Shown here piece after piece: positions 62,987 through 64,000 of a DNA stretch of 64,000 bases. The position numbers and the translations under genes are program-made. Every line of letters begins with the position of its first letter. The first letter of the stretch is position 1. Source of the stretch: Shinella daejeonensis (GTDB lineage Bacteria > Pseudomonadota > Alphaproteobacteria > Rhizobiales > Rhizobiaceae); NCBI RefSeq assembly GCF_024281235.1, contig NZ_JAHWXY010000002.1:186001-250000 (forward strand). Direction: 5' to 3'. The notes below the pieces were generated by a model, which did no database searches, was not told the origin of the DNA, and saw nothing but the letters and a program-made list of their open reading frames with translations.

Positions 62987-63012
62987 GCGCGGCGGGTCTT
63001 CGCCCGCCGCGC
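62987..63012 (-). other. Hairpin after binding-protein gene
   Basis: GCGCGGCGGG and CCCGCCGCGC form a perfect 10-pair stem with a TCTTCG loop, 14 bases after the binding protein stop. No T-run. Confidence 0.6.
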
Positions 63013-63026
63013 CCGATCCCGGGGGA

Positions 63027-63998
<972 letters not shown>

Positions 63999-64000
63999 CG

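Overview
The window looks like a chromosomal or megaplasmid segment from a high-GC alphaproteobacterium of the Rhizobiaceae. Support comes from the dense ABC-transporter and dehydrogenase content, an intergenic element at 46850-46950 that resembles the rhizobial RIME family, an 800-residue-class two-domain aldehyde dehydrogenase beside a long-form DeoC, and a four-gene set matching the published D-apiose/D-apionate pathway. I see no rRNA, tRNA, CRISPR array, insertion sequence or prophage. Nearly all of the DNA codes for uptake and breakdown of small polar molecules.

Layout. (a) 1-7993: an Fbp/Afu-type ABC importer on the minus strand (ATPase cut by the window edge, fused permease, two tandem binding proteins), divergent from a response regulator and sensor kinase. 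(b) 8248-13525: an orphan ureidoglycine aminohydrolase, a 0.5-kb AT-richer gap, then an unknown protein and a two-domain glycosyltransferase. (c) 13778-17406: an ornithine cyclodeaminase family protein and a D-methionine-type importer, metN-metI-metQ. (d) 17667-29603, minus: a long operon with an Ldh-family dehydrogenase, a binding protein, two permeases, a small membrane protein, two different ATPases, then GMC, MDR, AldA-like and SDR enzymes. Its binding-protein gene carries an exact in-frame 72-bp tandem duplication. A GntR/FCD regulator (29719) is divergent from it. (e) 30667-43134, plus: one tightly packed run of 13 recognisable genes plus a possible 21-codon ORF. It holds four SDRs, a GldA-like enzyme, a cupin phosphoglucose isomerase, a shikimate-dehydrogenase-like protein, a 2-hydroxyacid dehydrogenase, an UlaG-like hydrolase, an RpiR regulator, a DeoC aldolase and two FGGY kinases. 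It ends at a perfect 36-bp palindrome. (f) 43216-52394, minus: GldA-like enzyme, ribose-type ABC importer, SDR, two-domain aldehyde dehydrogenase and long DeoC, with a divergent GntR/UTRA regulator (52600). (g) 53384-63968: ribose-type importer with a DUF2291 lipoprotein, ApsD-like and ApnL-like enzymes, a NanR-like regulator, a RuBisCO-like protein and an OiaK-like kinase.

How they may work together. Blocks d, e and f contain matching enzyme classes (MYL-type SDRs, GldA-like enzymes, DeoC aldolases, aldehyde dehydrogenases). They look like parallel routes that oxidise a polyol or deoxy-polyol, phosphorylate the ketose, cleave it by retro-aldol reaction and oxidise the aldehyde released. The substrate of block e is not something I can name, and it is the best candidate here for an undescribed pathway. 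Block g fits the described D-apiose oxidative route, but I see no ApnO in the window.
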